Shown here: piece after piece, positions 56,346 to 64,000 of the stretch
Layout of the letters: each line of letters begins with the position of its first letter
How positions within the stretch are numbered: position 1 is the stretch's first letter
Assembly (NCBI RefSeq): GCF_023744375.2
Contig: NZ_CP146284.1
Location: 3,100,001-3,164,000 of the forward strand
Origin: Parabacteroides sp. AD58
GTDB taxonomy: Bacteria > Bacteroidota > Bacteroidia > Bacteroidales > Tannerellaceae
DNA length: 64,000 nt
Direction: 5' to 3'
Program-made: the position numbers and the translations under genes
The notes under the pieces: model-generated
Databases searched by the model: none
Seen by the model: the letters and a program-made list of their open reading frames with translations, nothing else
Told to the model about the DNA's origin: nothing

Positions 56346-56443
56346 AGGAAAAGTTCATGTACTTGAAAAAAGGAATTTCGTGCTATGAATCCGTTTGTTT
56401 CGTCCTATAATCCATATATTTTGGAAAATAATACAAGTTTTTT
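56346..56443. other. Spacer between the Rpn gene and leader RNA copy 2
   Basis: No gene is seen. From 56354 the sequence is homologous to 21322 onward, showing that the repeated block begins before the promoter. Confidence 0.6.
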
Positions 56444-56474
56444 CTTGTTGATTCAGAAAACCTCTTTATCTTTG
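56444..56474 (+). promoter_or_regulatory. Promoter of leader RNA copy 2
   Basis: CTTG (56444-56447) and TATCTTTG (56467-56474), spacer 19, the same as at 21411-21441. Confidence 0.75.
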
Positions 56475-56479
56475 CAGTG

Positions 56480-56755
56480 ATTCCGTAGCGAACAGCGGTT
56501 CGCGTTTTGCGGTTCATACTATTAATGTAAGCATTTTACGAAGATTATTCCATCATTGAAAATCTGGAAAATTTTAAGTGTTACGGAATAGTGGACAAGT
56601 AAATGCTTGCGCTGAATACGTATAGAAATGTCTGCCCTACATGGGTGGACTGTATTATATCGTATAAGCGCGGGCTTTTGTTCTATTATTGTAACACGGG
56701 TTTTATTTCCAGATACCTCAATGATAATAATAGACAACGAGCCCGTGCTTTTTTT
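56480..56755 (+). ncRNA. Conserved structured leader RNA, copy 2, upstream of DUF6383 protein 3
   Basis: Same plan as 21447-21728. ATTCCGTA (56480-56487) pairs with TACGGAAT (56582-56589). TAAGCATTTTAC (56528-56539) pairs with GTAAATGCTT (56599-56608). CATTGAAAATCTGGAAA (56554-56570) pairs with TTTCCAGAT..CAATG (56706-56723). The terminator stem GCGCGGGCT (56668-56676) pairs with AGCCCGTGC (56740-56748), followed by seven Ts. Compared with copy 1, a G-U pair in the long stem becomes A-U and the loop between has diverged. Pairing has thus been kept while unpaired bases changed. Confidence 0.7.
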
Positions 56756-56863
56756 ATGTCCTTACATAAACGATATAACCAAAGCCGGGTTTGTTCAGAG
56801 CTTCGTAAAATTAGTTGTTGGAAAAGTCTATTAATCTATTTATTAACAATTAATTTTATTATT

Positions 56864-59800
56864 ATGAACAAAAAGTTTTCTACTTTGCTAGGTGGCTTCT
56901 TATTGGCTGGAGGTTTATTCTCTGTCCTTGAAGCTGAAAATTTACCTATAGGAAGTGATATTGCTGCTGATTTTAAGAATGGCAATGAATATTACTTAGT
57001 AAATACTATTGATGGTGTCAAATATGTCTATGGCTTTGAAGAAATTGCCGGAAGTCCTAATTTGGTTCAACAAGTTGTAAAAAAAATAACTGATTCTGAC
57101 TTCGGCGAAAATGATTACAAAAACTATTTATGGAAAGTTGAAGAAGTTAAATTAACTGGAGTTGGAGAAAGCCCAGTTAAATATGGCTATAAATTAACTA
57201 ATAAAGCTACAAGTAAACAGTTGATCTTTAATAATGATGGAACTGTTGATGTTGATTATAGCGATAATGATGACTTGGACGATAAAGCATACTTCTTTAT
57301 TTTTGATGGTAATGCGCAGTATAAGAACGTTACTACAACAAGTGCTAATATTTATGATGGTTTTCAGTATGGCTCAAGTAGCAGCTATACTCATTTAGCG
57401 GTATACACTTCTCCTGCTAGATTAGAAAGATGGAATAATGTGAAATCTTCAGCATTTTCTTTCTATTCATATGAAGATGTAGAAATGGGCGATGAACTGA
57501 ATCAATTATATAACTCAATCGGTTTCAACTTCGGCATCACAGGTGAAGATAAGGTAGATAATATCTTTGATAAGGAAGGTGTTCGGATTAAAGCTATTGA
57601 ACTTACTGGAGATAAAACAGGCGAATCTGGTTTTGCATTTCCTAAAGGTACATATTTCGTTACAGAAACACCTGCAGGAATGGATACAAAAGATCCATCT
57701 TACGATGAATTGATGAATTGTACATTTATCGCAGCATCTCCTTCTTTAAATGATATCAACTTAGCTGCAGATAGAAAGACTGGTAAAGGTTTCCAATTGA
57801 CTACTGTTTCAGGTAAGGATTTGAATAATTATGTTGGTACAGAAGATAGCCGTAAGTCACAAGGAGAAGATATCTCTGTTTACAATGCTTGTTTCAAAGT
57901 GTTGAGAAACAGTGATGGTAATTATGATTTGAGCTTGGCTAAATTCCGCTTCAATGAAAAAGCAGATTCTGACGAACAGACTGATGCTGCAAAAACAGTT
58001 CGCTTTGCTGTAACACCGAAGACGGGTGATGATCATACAGAAAAATACTTGACAACAATCCTTTCTGATGATCCTAACTACTACTTCGTGTATAAAGAAA
58101 CGAATACAGCTAAAGCTACAGATTTCTTGAATGAAAGTGCAAAAGCCGTCTACACAATTCAGTTCGCAGCTGGAGATGCTGAAGGTAAGTATTTATACGC
58201 TACAGCATATGATCAAGATGATTCAAATTCTGATATTTATGCTAAAGGCGCTGCATTTGTTGATACAAATATGCCAGAAGCTCAGTGGATTATCTCGGAT
58301 GTTAAGACAGCAGATAATACAATTAAATTTACTAACCGTGCAAACAAGAATATAAGTTTCACTACTAAATTGTATAAAGAGAGTGATGGCTCTTATACAA
58401 TGGCATTGGATGCTGCTACAAATTACTACGATCTGAATGTAAATAATGATGGTGATATTATTGCAGCTTCTTCTACAAAAAATTTGCATGCAAGTGTTGT
58501 TGAATTAAAGCAAGTTACAACTGATAAGTTTGCTGGTACTTGGAATGTTGCTGATGGTACTGAAGTAACAATGTTGTTTGCTCGTGATGTTACTCCAACT
58601 TCTAATAAGTTGTATGTAACAAGAACATTGGATGCAACGACAGGAAATGAAACAAATACTTTAGAAGTAAGTAATAAATTAGCAGATGCAATACAGTTTA
58701 AGTTAGTTAAATCTGTTGATTCTGTAATTATAACTAATCCGTATGCCTACAAAGTAGGTGATGTAATCAAATATCAGAGTAAAGGTGATACAATTGCCTA
58801 TTACACTTACGAAATGCAGGCATATCAAGATGGAGTAGCAAAAGACTTATTCTTAGATTGGAACAGTTCTAAATATGAATTAGCTACAACAGGTGATAAG
58901 TTTATTATCAAGGATAATGTTGATGGTTCTGTTTCTGTTTTGACAACAAATAATTATGCTCATGAAGACTTCATAGCAGTAGAGGATTGGAAAGGAACAG
59001 GTAATACATCAGGCAAATCGTTTGTTGAATATTATGCAAAGAAAGCTATTAAGTTTGGAAAACTTACTGAAGCTGTAGGTGCTAACTACGTTAAAACATA
59101 TTTAAACATCGAGGCTCCTGAAACTTCTTTGGCTGCAACAGAAAGCTATGTAACAATTAAGAGTGATCTGGGTAACTACATCACAATGAACGAAGATCGT
59201 GATGGTATCATGGCTTCTACTGATCCTGCTACTATCCGTGTGATTGCAACAGATACTGAAAAGAATATTCCTTCATTCTATATCACAACAGGTTGGAACG
59301 AAGATGGTTCAAGAATGTTTATGTTCAACCCGTCTGATTCAGTTAACTATTATGTAGCTGAAGGTTCTTATGATAAGAAATATCAGTGGGATGAAGAAGT
59401 AAACAAAGTTATCTTCAAGAATGCTACATTAAGTGGTGCTAAGAATGATACTTTGTCAACTGAAATCAAGGGCGTTAAGACTTTGGTAGCTGACAAGGCT
59501 GATAATAATAAGAAAGTACAAGGTGGTTTGGATAAGTTCAAATATCAGATCATCTTGGCTGAAGATGAAGATAACTTATACTGGATCCGTCAAAATGGCG
59601 AATACTTAACAAGCATTAATGGTAAGTTGACTTTCTCTAATGGTACAACGACCAATGCTGTTAAAGTGTATGTAGAAAAAACTTCTGCTCCTACAGCTAA
59701 CGAAACAATCGCTGCTGGTAACGTAGTAGTAGCTGGTACAAACGGTGCAGTAGTTGTTAAGGGTGCTGAAGGCAAGAACGTAATCGTATCAACTATCCTT

Positions 59801-59914
59801 GGTAAGGTTGTTGCTAACGAAGTAGTTTCTTCAGACAACGCTCAGATCGCTACTCCGGCTGGTATCGTAGTTGTATCAGTTGACGGCGAAAGCTTCAAAG
59901 TTGTTGTTAAATAA
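56864..59914 (+). CDS. DUF6383 domain-containing secreted protein (paralog 3)
   Basis: Predicted exported protein of 1016 residues with unknown function. The ATG at 56864 gives MNKKFSTLLGG, matching both paralogs; the open frame upstream to 56603 runs through the leader RNA and is rejected. The body is clearly related to paralog 1 (shared YGYKLTNKAT, LNQLYNSIGFNFG, SPSLNDINL, KAVYTIQF). The last 75 residues are the DUF6383 module ending VVVK, nearly identical in DNA to paralog 1. The tail resembles a T9SS sorting domain (inference). It is preceded by the structured RNA and followed by two 3' RNA units and a terminator. Confidence 0.85.
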   Translation: MNKKFSTLLGGFLLAGGLFSVLEAENLPIGSDIAADFKNGNEYYLVNTIDGVKYVYGFEEIAGSPNLVQQVVKKITDSDFGENDYKNYLWKVEEVKLTGVGESPVKYGYKLTNKATSKQLIFNNDGTVDVDYSDNDDLDDKAYFFIFDGNAQYKNVTTTSANIYDGFQYGSSSSYTHLAVYTSPARLERWNNVKSSAFSFYSYEDVEMGDELNQLYNSIGFNFGITGEDKVDNIFDKEGVRIKAIELTGDKTGESGFAFPKGTYFVTETPAGMDTKDPSYDELMNCTFIAASPSLNDINLAADRKTGKGFQLTTVSGKDLNNYVGTEDSRKSQGEDISVYNACFKVLRNSDGNYDLSLAKFRFNEKADSDEQTDAAKTVRFAVTPKTGDDHTEKYLTTILSDDPNYYFVYKETNTAKATDFLNESAKAVYTIQFAAGDAEGKYLYATAYDQDDSNSDIYAKGAAFVDTNMPEAQWIISDVKTADNTIKFTNRANKNISFTTKLYKESDGSYTMALDAATNYYDLNVNNDGDIIAASSTKNLHASVVELKQVTTDKFAGTWNVADGTEVTMLFARDVTPTSNKLYVTRTLDATTGNETNTLEVSNKLADAIQFKLVKSVDSVIITNPYAYKVGDVIKYQSKGDTIAYYTYEMQAYQDGVAKDLFLDWNSSKYELATTGDKFIIKDNVDGSVSVLTTNNYAHEDFIAVEDWKGTGNTSGKSFVEYYAKKAIKFGKLTEAVGANYVKTYLNIEAPETSLAATESYVTIKSDLGNYITMNEDRDGIMASTDPATIRVIATDTEKNIPSFYITTGWNEDGSRMFMFNPSDSVNYYVAEGSYDKKYQWDEEVNKVIFKNATLSGAKNDTLSTEIKGVKTLVADKADNNKKVQGGLDKFKYQIILAEDEDNLYWIRQNGEYLTSINGKLTFSNGTTTNAVKVYVEKTSAPTANETIAAGNVVVAGTNGAVVVKGAEGKNVIVSTILGKVVANEVVSSDNAQIATPAGIVVVSVDGESFKVVVK

Positions 59915-59950
59915 TTGACAATTGAAGATTAACAATTGACAGTTTATAAA

Positions 59951-59978
59951 ATTGCGGTGGGACTTCTCCCATCGCAAT
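59951..59978 (+). terminator. Hairpin after DUF6383 protein 3
   Basis: ATTGCGGTGGGA (59951-59962) pairs with TCCCATCGCAAT (59967-59978) with one G-U pair. There is no T-run, so termination is uncertain. Confidence 0.5.
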
Positions 59979-60006
59979 CTATCAAAAGATATTTTTTAAG
60001 TTAATA

Positions 60007-60059
60007 GTCACGTGCCTGATTTAATCAAGGCAAGTACCCTGCGAAGGAGAACAAGTGGC
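60007..60059 (+). ncRNA. 3' structured RNA unit (locus 3, unit 1)
   Basis: Outer stem GTCAC/GTGGC (60007-60011, 60055-60059). Inner stem TGCC-T-GATT/AATC-AA-GGCA. Then AGTA, CCTGCGAAGG and AGAAC. The inner stem differs completely in sequence from the unit at 26421 but still pairs. Confidence 0.6.
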
Positions 60060-60090
60060 ATTAGTATTAATAATAGTGTAATATAAAGTT

Positions 60091-60126
60091 TATGTTCTAT
60101 TAGTAACCCTGCGAAGAGTAAACATA
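60091..60126 (+). ncRNA. 3' structured RNA unit (locus 3, unit 2, reduced form)
   Basis: TATGTT (60091-60096) pairs with AACATA (60121-60126) around AGTAACCCTGCGAAGAGTAA. It is nearly identical to 26503-26538. Confidence 0.5.
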
Positions 60127-60142
60127 GAATCTCAAAAAGATG

Positions 60143-60179
60143 AATCCCTGTCGTTCGTTTGGGCGGCAGGGATTTTTTG
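60143..60179 (+). terminator. Terminator closing the DUF6383-3 3' region
   Basis: AATCCCTGTC (60143-60152) pairs with GGCAGGGATT (60165-60174), followed by TTTTTT. Confidence 0.85.
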
Positions 60180-60308
60180 TTTCTGACTGTAAGGAAGGGC
60201 AGGAAACGTAGCATTTGTCTGTTGTCCATTAAGTCTGATCGTCTCCTCTTAATAGCAAATACCATGCGAGCCTGTTGGCATGATGCTGGAATTATCCCGG
60301 GAAATTTG

Positions 60309-60316
60309 TATCTTTG
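60309..60316 (+). promoter_or_regulatory. -7 promoter element of prfB
   Basis: TATCTTTG, 33 nt before the prfB ATG. Confidence 0.6.
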
Positions 60317-60348
60317 CACCTCTAATTATTAAACAATTCTATTTATTT

Positions 60349-61474
60349 ATGATTACATCAGACCAACTACATGACGTGTTGGAGCGCGAGAAGGCGCTGA
60401 GGGGGTATCTTTGACATTGATGGTAAGACCATTCAATTAGAAGAAGAAGAATTACGTACACAGGATCCGGCTTTCTGGGAAGATGCCAAACGGGCAGAAG
60501 TCCAGATGAAGAAGGTGAAAGACCTGAAGAAATGGATCGAACTGTATAATGAGGTGAAGGCTGCGACGGATGAAGTGCAGCTGGCCTACGAATATGTGAA
60601 AGAAGGAATCGTCTCGGAAGAAGAGCTGGATGCCAACTATGCCAAGGCGGTCGAGCTGATCGAAAATCTGGAATTCCGTAACATGCTTCGGGATGAGGCC
60701 GACCAGATGAGCTGTGTGCTGAAGATCAATTCAGGTGCCGGCGGAACGGAAAGCCAGGACTGGGCTTCCATGTTGTACCGTATGTACACACGCTGGGCCG
60801 AAGCCAACGGATATAAAGTCTTTATTGCCAACTACCAGGATGGGGATGAGGCTGGAATCAAGACCGCTACACTGAATATCGAAGGCGATTATGCGTATGG
60901 ATATCTGAAGAGCGAGAACGGTGTACATCGTCTGGTACGCGTTTCGCCGTATAATGCTCAGGGAAAACGTATGACTTCATTTGCATCCGTGTTCGTTACG
61001 CCCTTGGTAGATGATTCTATCGAGGTGAAGATCGATCAGGCCGCTATTTCGTGGGATACGTTCCGTTCGGGTGGTGCCGGAGGTCAGAATGTGAATAAGG
61101 TAGAATCAGGAGTTCGCTTGCGTTATCAGTTCAAAGATCCGTACACAGGCGAGGAAGAAGAAATCCTGATTGAGAATACGGAAACCCGAGACCAGCCGAA
61201 AAACCGTGAAAATGCTATGCGCCAGTTGCGTTCTATCTTGTATGATAAGGAACTGAAACACCGGATGGCTGAACAGGAAAAGGTAGAGGCCGGAAAGAAG
61301 AAGATCGAATGGGGCTCACAGATCCGCAGTTATGTATTCGACGACCGTCGGGTAAAAGACCATCGTACCAACTACCAGACATCGGATGTTACCGGTGTGA
61401 TGGATGGTAAGATCGACGGTTTCATCAAGGCTTATCTGATGGAGTTCGCCGGATCAGAATCTGCCGAGAAGTAG
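60349..61474 (+). CDS. prfB: Peptide chain release factor 2, with programmed +1 frameshift
   Basis: Recognises UGA/UAA stop codons and releases the peptide. Translation starts at the ATG at 60349 and reads 21 codons to an in-frame TGA at 60412. The site AGGGGG-TAT-CTT-TGA-C is the classic RF2 autoregulatory frameshift: an internal Shine-Dalgarno-like AGGGGG, then slippage on CTT. Reading resumes at GAC (60413) and continues to 61474, for 374 residues in total. The catalytic GGQ is present (SGGAGGQNVNKVES). The stop-codon recognition tripeptide reads SPY (LVRVSPYNAQG) instead of the textbook SPF. It ends upstream of a tRNA gene. Confidence 0.97.
60400..60415 (+). promoter_or_regulatory. RF2 programmed frameshift site
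   Basis: AGGGGGTATCTTTGAC: Shine-Dalgarno-like stimulator, slippery CTT-T and in-frame TGA at 60412-60414. When RF2 is scarce the ribosome slips +1 and makes more RF2. Confidence 0.97.
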
Positions 61475-61590
61475 AAATAAACTGAGTTATCAACTGGTTG
61501 TTCATAAAATTGTGGGTGCAATATTTGCGTATGTCGAGAATAAGTCGTAATATTGCACCCGATTTCAGAACACATGTTCTTTGAAAGACT

Positions 61591-61664
61591 GGTCCTATAG
61601 CTCAGTTGGTCAGAGCACCTGACTCATAATCAGGGAGTCCTTGGTTCAAGCCCAAGTGGGACCA
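61591..61664 (+). tRNA. tRNA with anticodon CAT (Ile2 or elongator Met)
   Basis: Acceptor GGTCCTA pairs with TGGGACC (with one G-U pair), discriminator A. The anticodon arm CCTGA-CTCATAA-TCAGG gives CAT, and the T-arm is CTTGG-TTCAAGC-CCAAG. A CAT anticodon read alone cannot separate methionine elongator from lysidine-modified isoleucine-2. Lack of the initiator features excludes fMet. CCA is not encoded. Confidence 0.93.
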
Positions 61665-61739
61665 CATAATTCAGTGAATCACTTACGAGTTTTTCGTGAG
61701 TGATTTTTTTGTTTATATCCATTCTCAAATCTATTAGAC

Positions 61740-63287
61740 ATGAAAAGACTGATCTTATCTTTCTGCACCGGGCTGGCTTGTTTCTCTTTGTCTGCCCAGT
61801 CTCCTGTTACTTATTCCAACCCGGTGATACCGGGCGATGTGGCCGATCCTACGATTATTCGGGCCGGCGATGTGTATTATGCAGCCGGTACATCTTCTGA
61901 ATGGGCACCGTTTTATCCTTTGTTTCAATCGTATGATCTGGTAAATTGGCGGCAGGTGGGGCATTTGTTCTATGAACAGCCGGCTTGGACGAAATCGTCA
62001 TTCTGGGCACCTGAGTTATTCTATCACCGGGGAACGTATTATGTATATTATACGGCCCGCCGGAAATCGGATGGGGTTTCTTATATTGGTGTGGCTACTT
62101 CCGACAAGCCGTCCGGACCTTATACCGATCGGGGCGTTGTTGTTGAATACGGAACAGAAGCCATTGATGCCTTTATCCTGGAGGATGAAGGGCAACTGTA
62201 TATTTCCTGGAAGGCTTATGGATTGGATGACCGTCCGATTGAGCTGTTGGGGTGCCGACTCTCGGCCGATGGACTGAGACTGGAAGGTGAACCTTTTACC
62301 TTGCTGAAAGATGATGAACGGCGCGGGATGGAAGGACAGCACTGGCTGAAATTAGGCGATTATTATTATCTGATCTATTCGGTGAATGGTTGTTGTGGCC
62401 CGAAGAGCGATTATGCCGTCTCGGTGGCGCGTTCCAGATCATTGCAGGGACCGTATGAGAAATATGAAGGAAACCCGATTTTACATGGTGGAGACGAAAT
62501 ACAGTCATGCGGACATGGAACGGTAACCACAACGTCCGACGGACGGATGTATTATCTTTGTCATGCTTATTTCCCCGGGGAAAATTTCTTTATGGGACGA
62601 CAGCCGATTCTGCAAGAACTGGTGTTGGGTGATGATGCCTGGTTGCATTTCAAGGAAGGAGAAACGGCTTCGAAGACACACCCGCTGCCGTTGGCCGGGC
62701 ATGTGCAGCAACCGGTTCCCGACTTCTACGATGATTTTACTTCAGACCGCTTGCGTGTGGAATGGACCTGGAACTATCCGTTTGCCACACCCCGCATCCA
62801 GTTGTTTGGCGGCCGCCTGTCTTTGAGCGGAGAACTGAAGGCCGGGGCTGAGGCCGGTACTGCCTTATGCTTGCGTCCGGTAGCAGCCGATTATACATTC
62901 GAGACTGTTGTCTTAAACCAGAATGATGCCCGTAAGGGAATAACCATGTATGGGGATGATCGGAATCTGCTGTCGTTGGTCTGCCGGAATAATCAACTGG
63001 AGCTTTGCTTGCGAAAGGAAGGAAAAGAGACTCCACTGGCAGCTCCGGTAGTTCTTCCCATACCGGAAAGAGGTGAAAAGCCGGTTTATCTGCGTTTGCA
63101 GGTAAAGGCCGGTTGCCAATATGCCTTCTTTTACAGTCTGGACGGAAAGAGCTGGACACAGATTAAGCAGCAAGTCCAAAATGCCGATCTGGTACAATGG
63201 GACCGAGTGGCCCGTCCCGGATTATATTATGAAGGAAAGACCGGAGAAGCTTTATTCGAATATGCGCTGATGCGTAATCAGCACTAG
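61740..63287 (+). CDS. Glycoside hydrolase family 43 protein, secreted
   Basis: 515 residues with a signal peptide (about 1-19, ending LSAQS). The five-bladed GH43 propeller covers about residues 25-320. The catalytic base Asp lies in GDVADPTIIRAGD, a second Asp in IDAFILEDEGQLYISWK, and the acid Glu in the GMEGQHWLK region. The C-terminal 200 residues look like a concanavalin-type beta-sandwich (FYDDFTSDRLRVEWTW). GH43 enzymes cut arabinose or xylose linkages of plant polysaccharides. No SusC/SusD pair is adjacent, so it is not part of a visible utilisation locus. Confidence 0.9.
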   Translation: MKRLILSFCTGLACFSLSAQSPVTYSNPVIPGDVADPTIIRAGDVYYAAGTSSEWAPFYPLFQSYDLVNWRQVGHLFYEQPAWTKSSFWAPELFYHRGTYYVYYTARRKSDGVSYIGVATSDKPSGPYTDRGVVVEYGTEAIDAFILEDEGQLYISWKAYGLDDRPIELLGCRLSADGLRLEGEPFTLLKDDERRGMEGQHWLKLGDYYYLIYSVNGCCGPKSDYAVSVARSRSLQGPYEKYEGNPILHGGDEIQSCGHGTVTTTSDGRMYYLCHAYFPGENFFMGRQPILQELVLGDDAWLHFKEGETASKTHPLPLAGHVQQPVPDFYDDFTSDRLRVEWTWNYPFATPRIQLFGGRLSLSGELKAGAEAGTALCLRPVAADYTFETVVLNQNDARKGITMYGDDRNLLSLVCRNNQLELCLRKEGKETPLAAPVVLPIPERGEKPVYLRLQVKAGCQYAFFYSLDGKSWTQIKQQVQNADLVQWDRVARPGLYYEGKTGEALFEYALMRNQH

Positions 63288-63309
63288 AAAAGAAGGACAT
63301 AGAAAATGG

Positions 63310-63357
63310 AAAACGATTCTCGTGAGTTTCCTGTCGGATTCTCGGGAGAATCGTTTT
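63310..63357. terminator. Bidirectional terminator between the GH43 gene and ispD
   Basis: AAAACGATTCTC (63310-63321) pairs perfectly with GAGAATCGTTTT (63346-63357). A second GATTCTC lies exactly 22 nt after the first. Confidence 0.8.
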
Positions 63358-63407
63358 CGTTTCCCGTTGGATCTGAAATGACTTCAAGCGACTTGGGTAT
63401 CGGAAAT

Positions 63408-64000
63408 TTATTCCTGGAACAAAGCGCGGGCCACTGTCAGATCGAACGGAGTAGTAATCTTTATATTTTCCCGGTTCGATAAAACCATAGCCACCTGGAA
63501 TCCGGCAGCTTCAACCACCGAGGCATCGTCGGTAAATGTATCTGTATATGGCTGCTGATAGGCACGAATCAGGATGTCGGAGGCAAATACCTGCGGTGTA
63601 TGAACGGCATAATACCGTGAACGGTCGACCGGGCAACTGCTCCCGTCGGCCTGCTTCATGCGGAGCGAATCAATCATCGGCAGGGCCGGAACAACCGCTC
63701 CTGTTTCTTCAGCTTTGGCAAAGCAGGCAGCGATTACTTCCGGAGATACAAACGGGCGTACGCCGTCGTGTACAGCGATCAGGGCTTTTTCGCCGGAAGC
63801 TTCTATCTCTTCCCGAATTGCATTCAGTCCGTTCTGTACAGAATGAAAACGGGTCTCGCCCCCGTTGACAATCCGATGAGGAGCCTTACAGCCGATTTCC
63901 TTACAGAGCATCTTCCAGTAAGCCTGATGATCTGTCGGGAGAACAAGGATGATGTTCATCTGGTTGTCCCACCGCCAGAACTTTTCAACCGTATGCATCA
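63408..64000 (-). CDS. ispD: 2-C-methyl-D-erythritol 4-phosphate cytidylyltransferase (partial, cut by window end)
   Basis: C-terminal about 196 residues of IspD, the non-mevalonate isoprenoid enzyme that joins CTP to methylerythritol phosphate. The N-terminal nucleotide-binding glycine-rich part (about 40 residues) lies beyond the right edge. The visible methionine at 63998 corresponds to the internal LMHT position, not a start. Motifs seen: ILVLPTDHQAYW, NGGETRFHSVQNGL, ALIAVHDGVRPFVS, the VPALPMIDSLR stretch, and TDDASVVEAAGFQV. The reading frame continues off the window. Confidence 0.93.
   Translation of the reverse strand, partial: MHTVEKFWRWDNQMNIILVLPTDHQAYWKMLCKEIGCKAPHRIVNGGETRFHSVQNGLNAIREEIEASGEKALIAVHDGVRPFVSPEVIAACFAKAEETGAVVPALPMIDSLRMKQADGSSCPVDRSRYYAVHTPQVFASDILIRAYQQPYTDTFTDDASVVEAAGFQVAMVLSNRENIKITTPFDLTVARALFQE

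Noticed and set aside
56603..56863. N-terminal extension of DUF6383 protein 3
   Set aside because: The extension runs through the leader RNA and terminator, while the ATG at 56864 matches both paralogs and begins a signal peptide.

Overview
This window looks like chromosomal DNA of a Bacteroidales bacterium, most likely Parabacteroides or a close relative (inference from content, not from a search). Supporting signs are promoters of the Bacteroidetes type (TAnnTTTG at -7, often with a TTG-like box 19 bases upstream), SusC/Oar-type outer-membrane proteins, a protease with a type IX secretion (T9SS) sorting tail, several DUF6383-type surface proteins, and many lipoproteins with xSSC/xTSC lipoboxes. 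There is no prophage, plasmid or CRISPR array in the window.

Layout. 1-4.1 kb: a MerR regulator and an M23 peptidase run leftward, divergent from alaS. 4.4-7.7 kb: an Oar-like TonB receptor. 7.7-9.0 kb: a repeat-rich spacer ending in what looks like an invertible promoter. 9.0-12.1 kb: DUF6383 protein 1. 12.3-13.5 kb: aroB and tRNA-Pro. 13.6-15.1 kb: an AlbA_2/ATPase-type regulator with a frameshift-prone 11-nt repeat. 15.2-19.7 kb: an outer-membrane barrel protein divergent from a histidine kinase/response regulator pair. 20.2-26.6 kb: a broken Rpn nuclease gene, a structured leader RNA and DUF6383 protein 2. 26.7-32.8 kb: an LpxH-like hydrolase, a glycosyltransferase, ppk1, ppx and a Tat-exported sugar isomerase. 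32.9-35.5 kb: an NlpC/P60 hydrolase and an acyl-CoA ligase. 35.9-38.1 kb: a PadR/PspC/DUF2807 operon. 38.2-40.5 kb: a HIT protein, greA and a cysteine-less thioredoxin-like lipoprotein. 40.7-45.3 kb: pnp and the T9SS-type protease. 45.3-48.0 kb: an EamA transporter and a TPR lipoprotein. 48.8-55.4 kb: a tripartite RND efflux operon with a divergent AraC regulator. 55.5-60.2 kb: an intact Rpn gene, a second copy of the leader RNA and DUF6383 protein 3. 60.3-64 kb: prfB with its programmed frameshift, a CAU tRNA, a GH43 enzyme and the C-terminal part of ispD.

The most unusual content surrounds the three DUF6383 genes. Two of them (21.8 and 56.9 kb) sit behind a conserved RNA of about 280 nt. 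It has its own promoter, several long-range pairings that imply pseudoknots, and an intrinsic terminator just before the gene. The third (9.0 kb) instead lies behind 15-bp inverted repeats enclosing a consensus promoter that points away from the gene, as in a phase-variable promoter locked OFF. All three are followed by one to three copies of a small structured RNA unit: a junction plus an AGUA/GAA loop-E-like hairpin capped by a GCGA tetraloop, with covarying stems, ending at a terminator. The DUF6383 C-termini are nearly identical at DNA level and resemble T9SS sorting tails.

The intergenic spaces also carry several families of small repeats: GAGGCG palindromes (one inverted pair has destroyed an Rpn gene), GTTCTTT hairpins, CCTTCACA hairpins, and short arrays of unrelated sequence that share a 21-22 nt period. 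All function calls come from reading motifs; no search was run.
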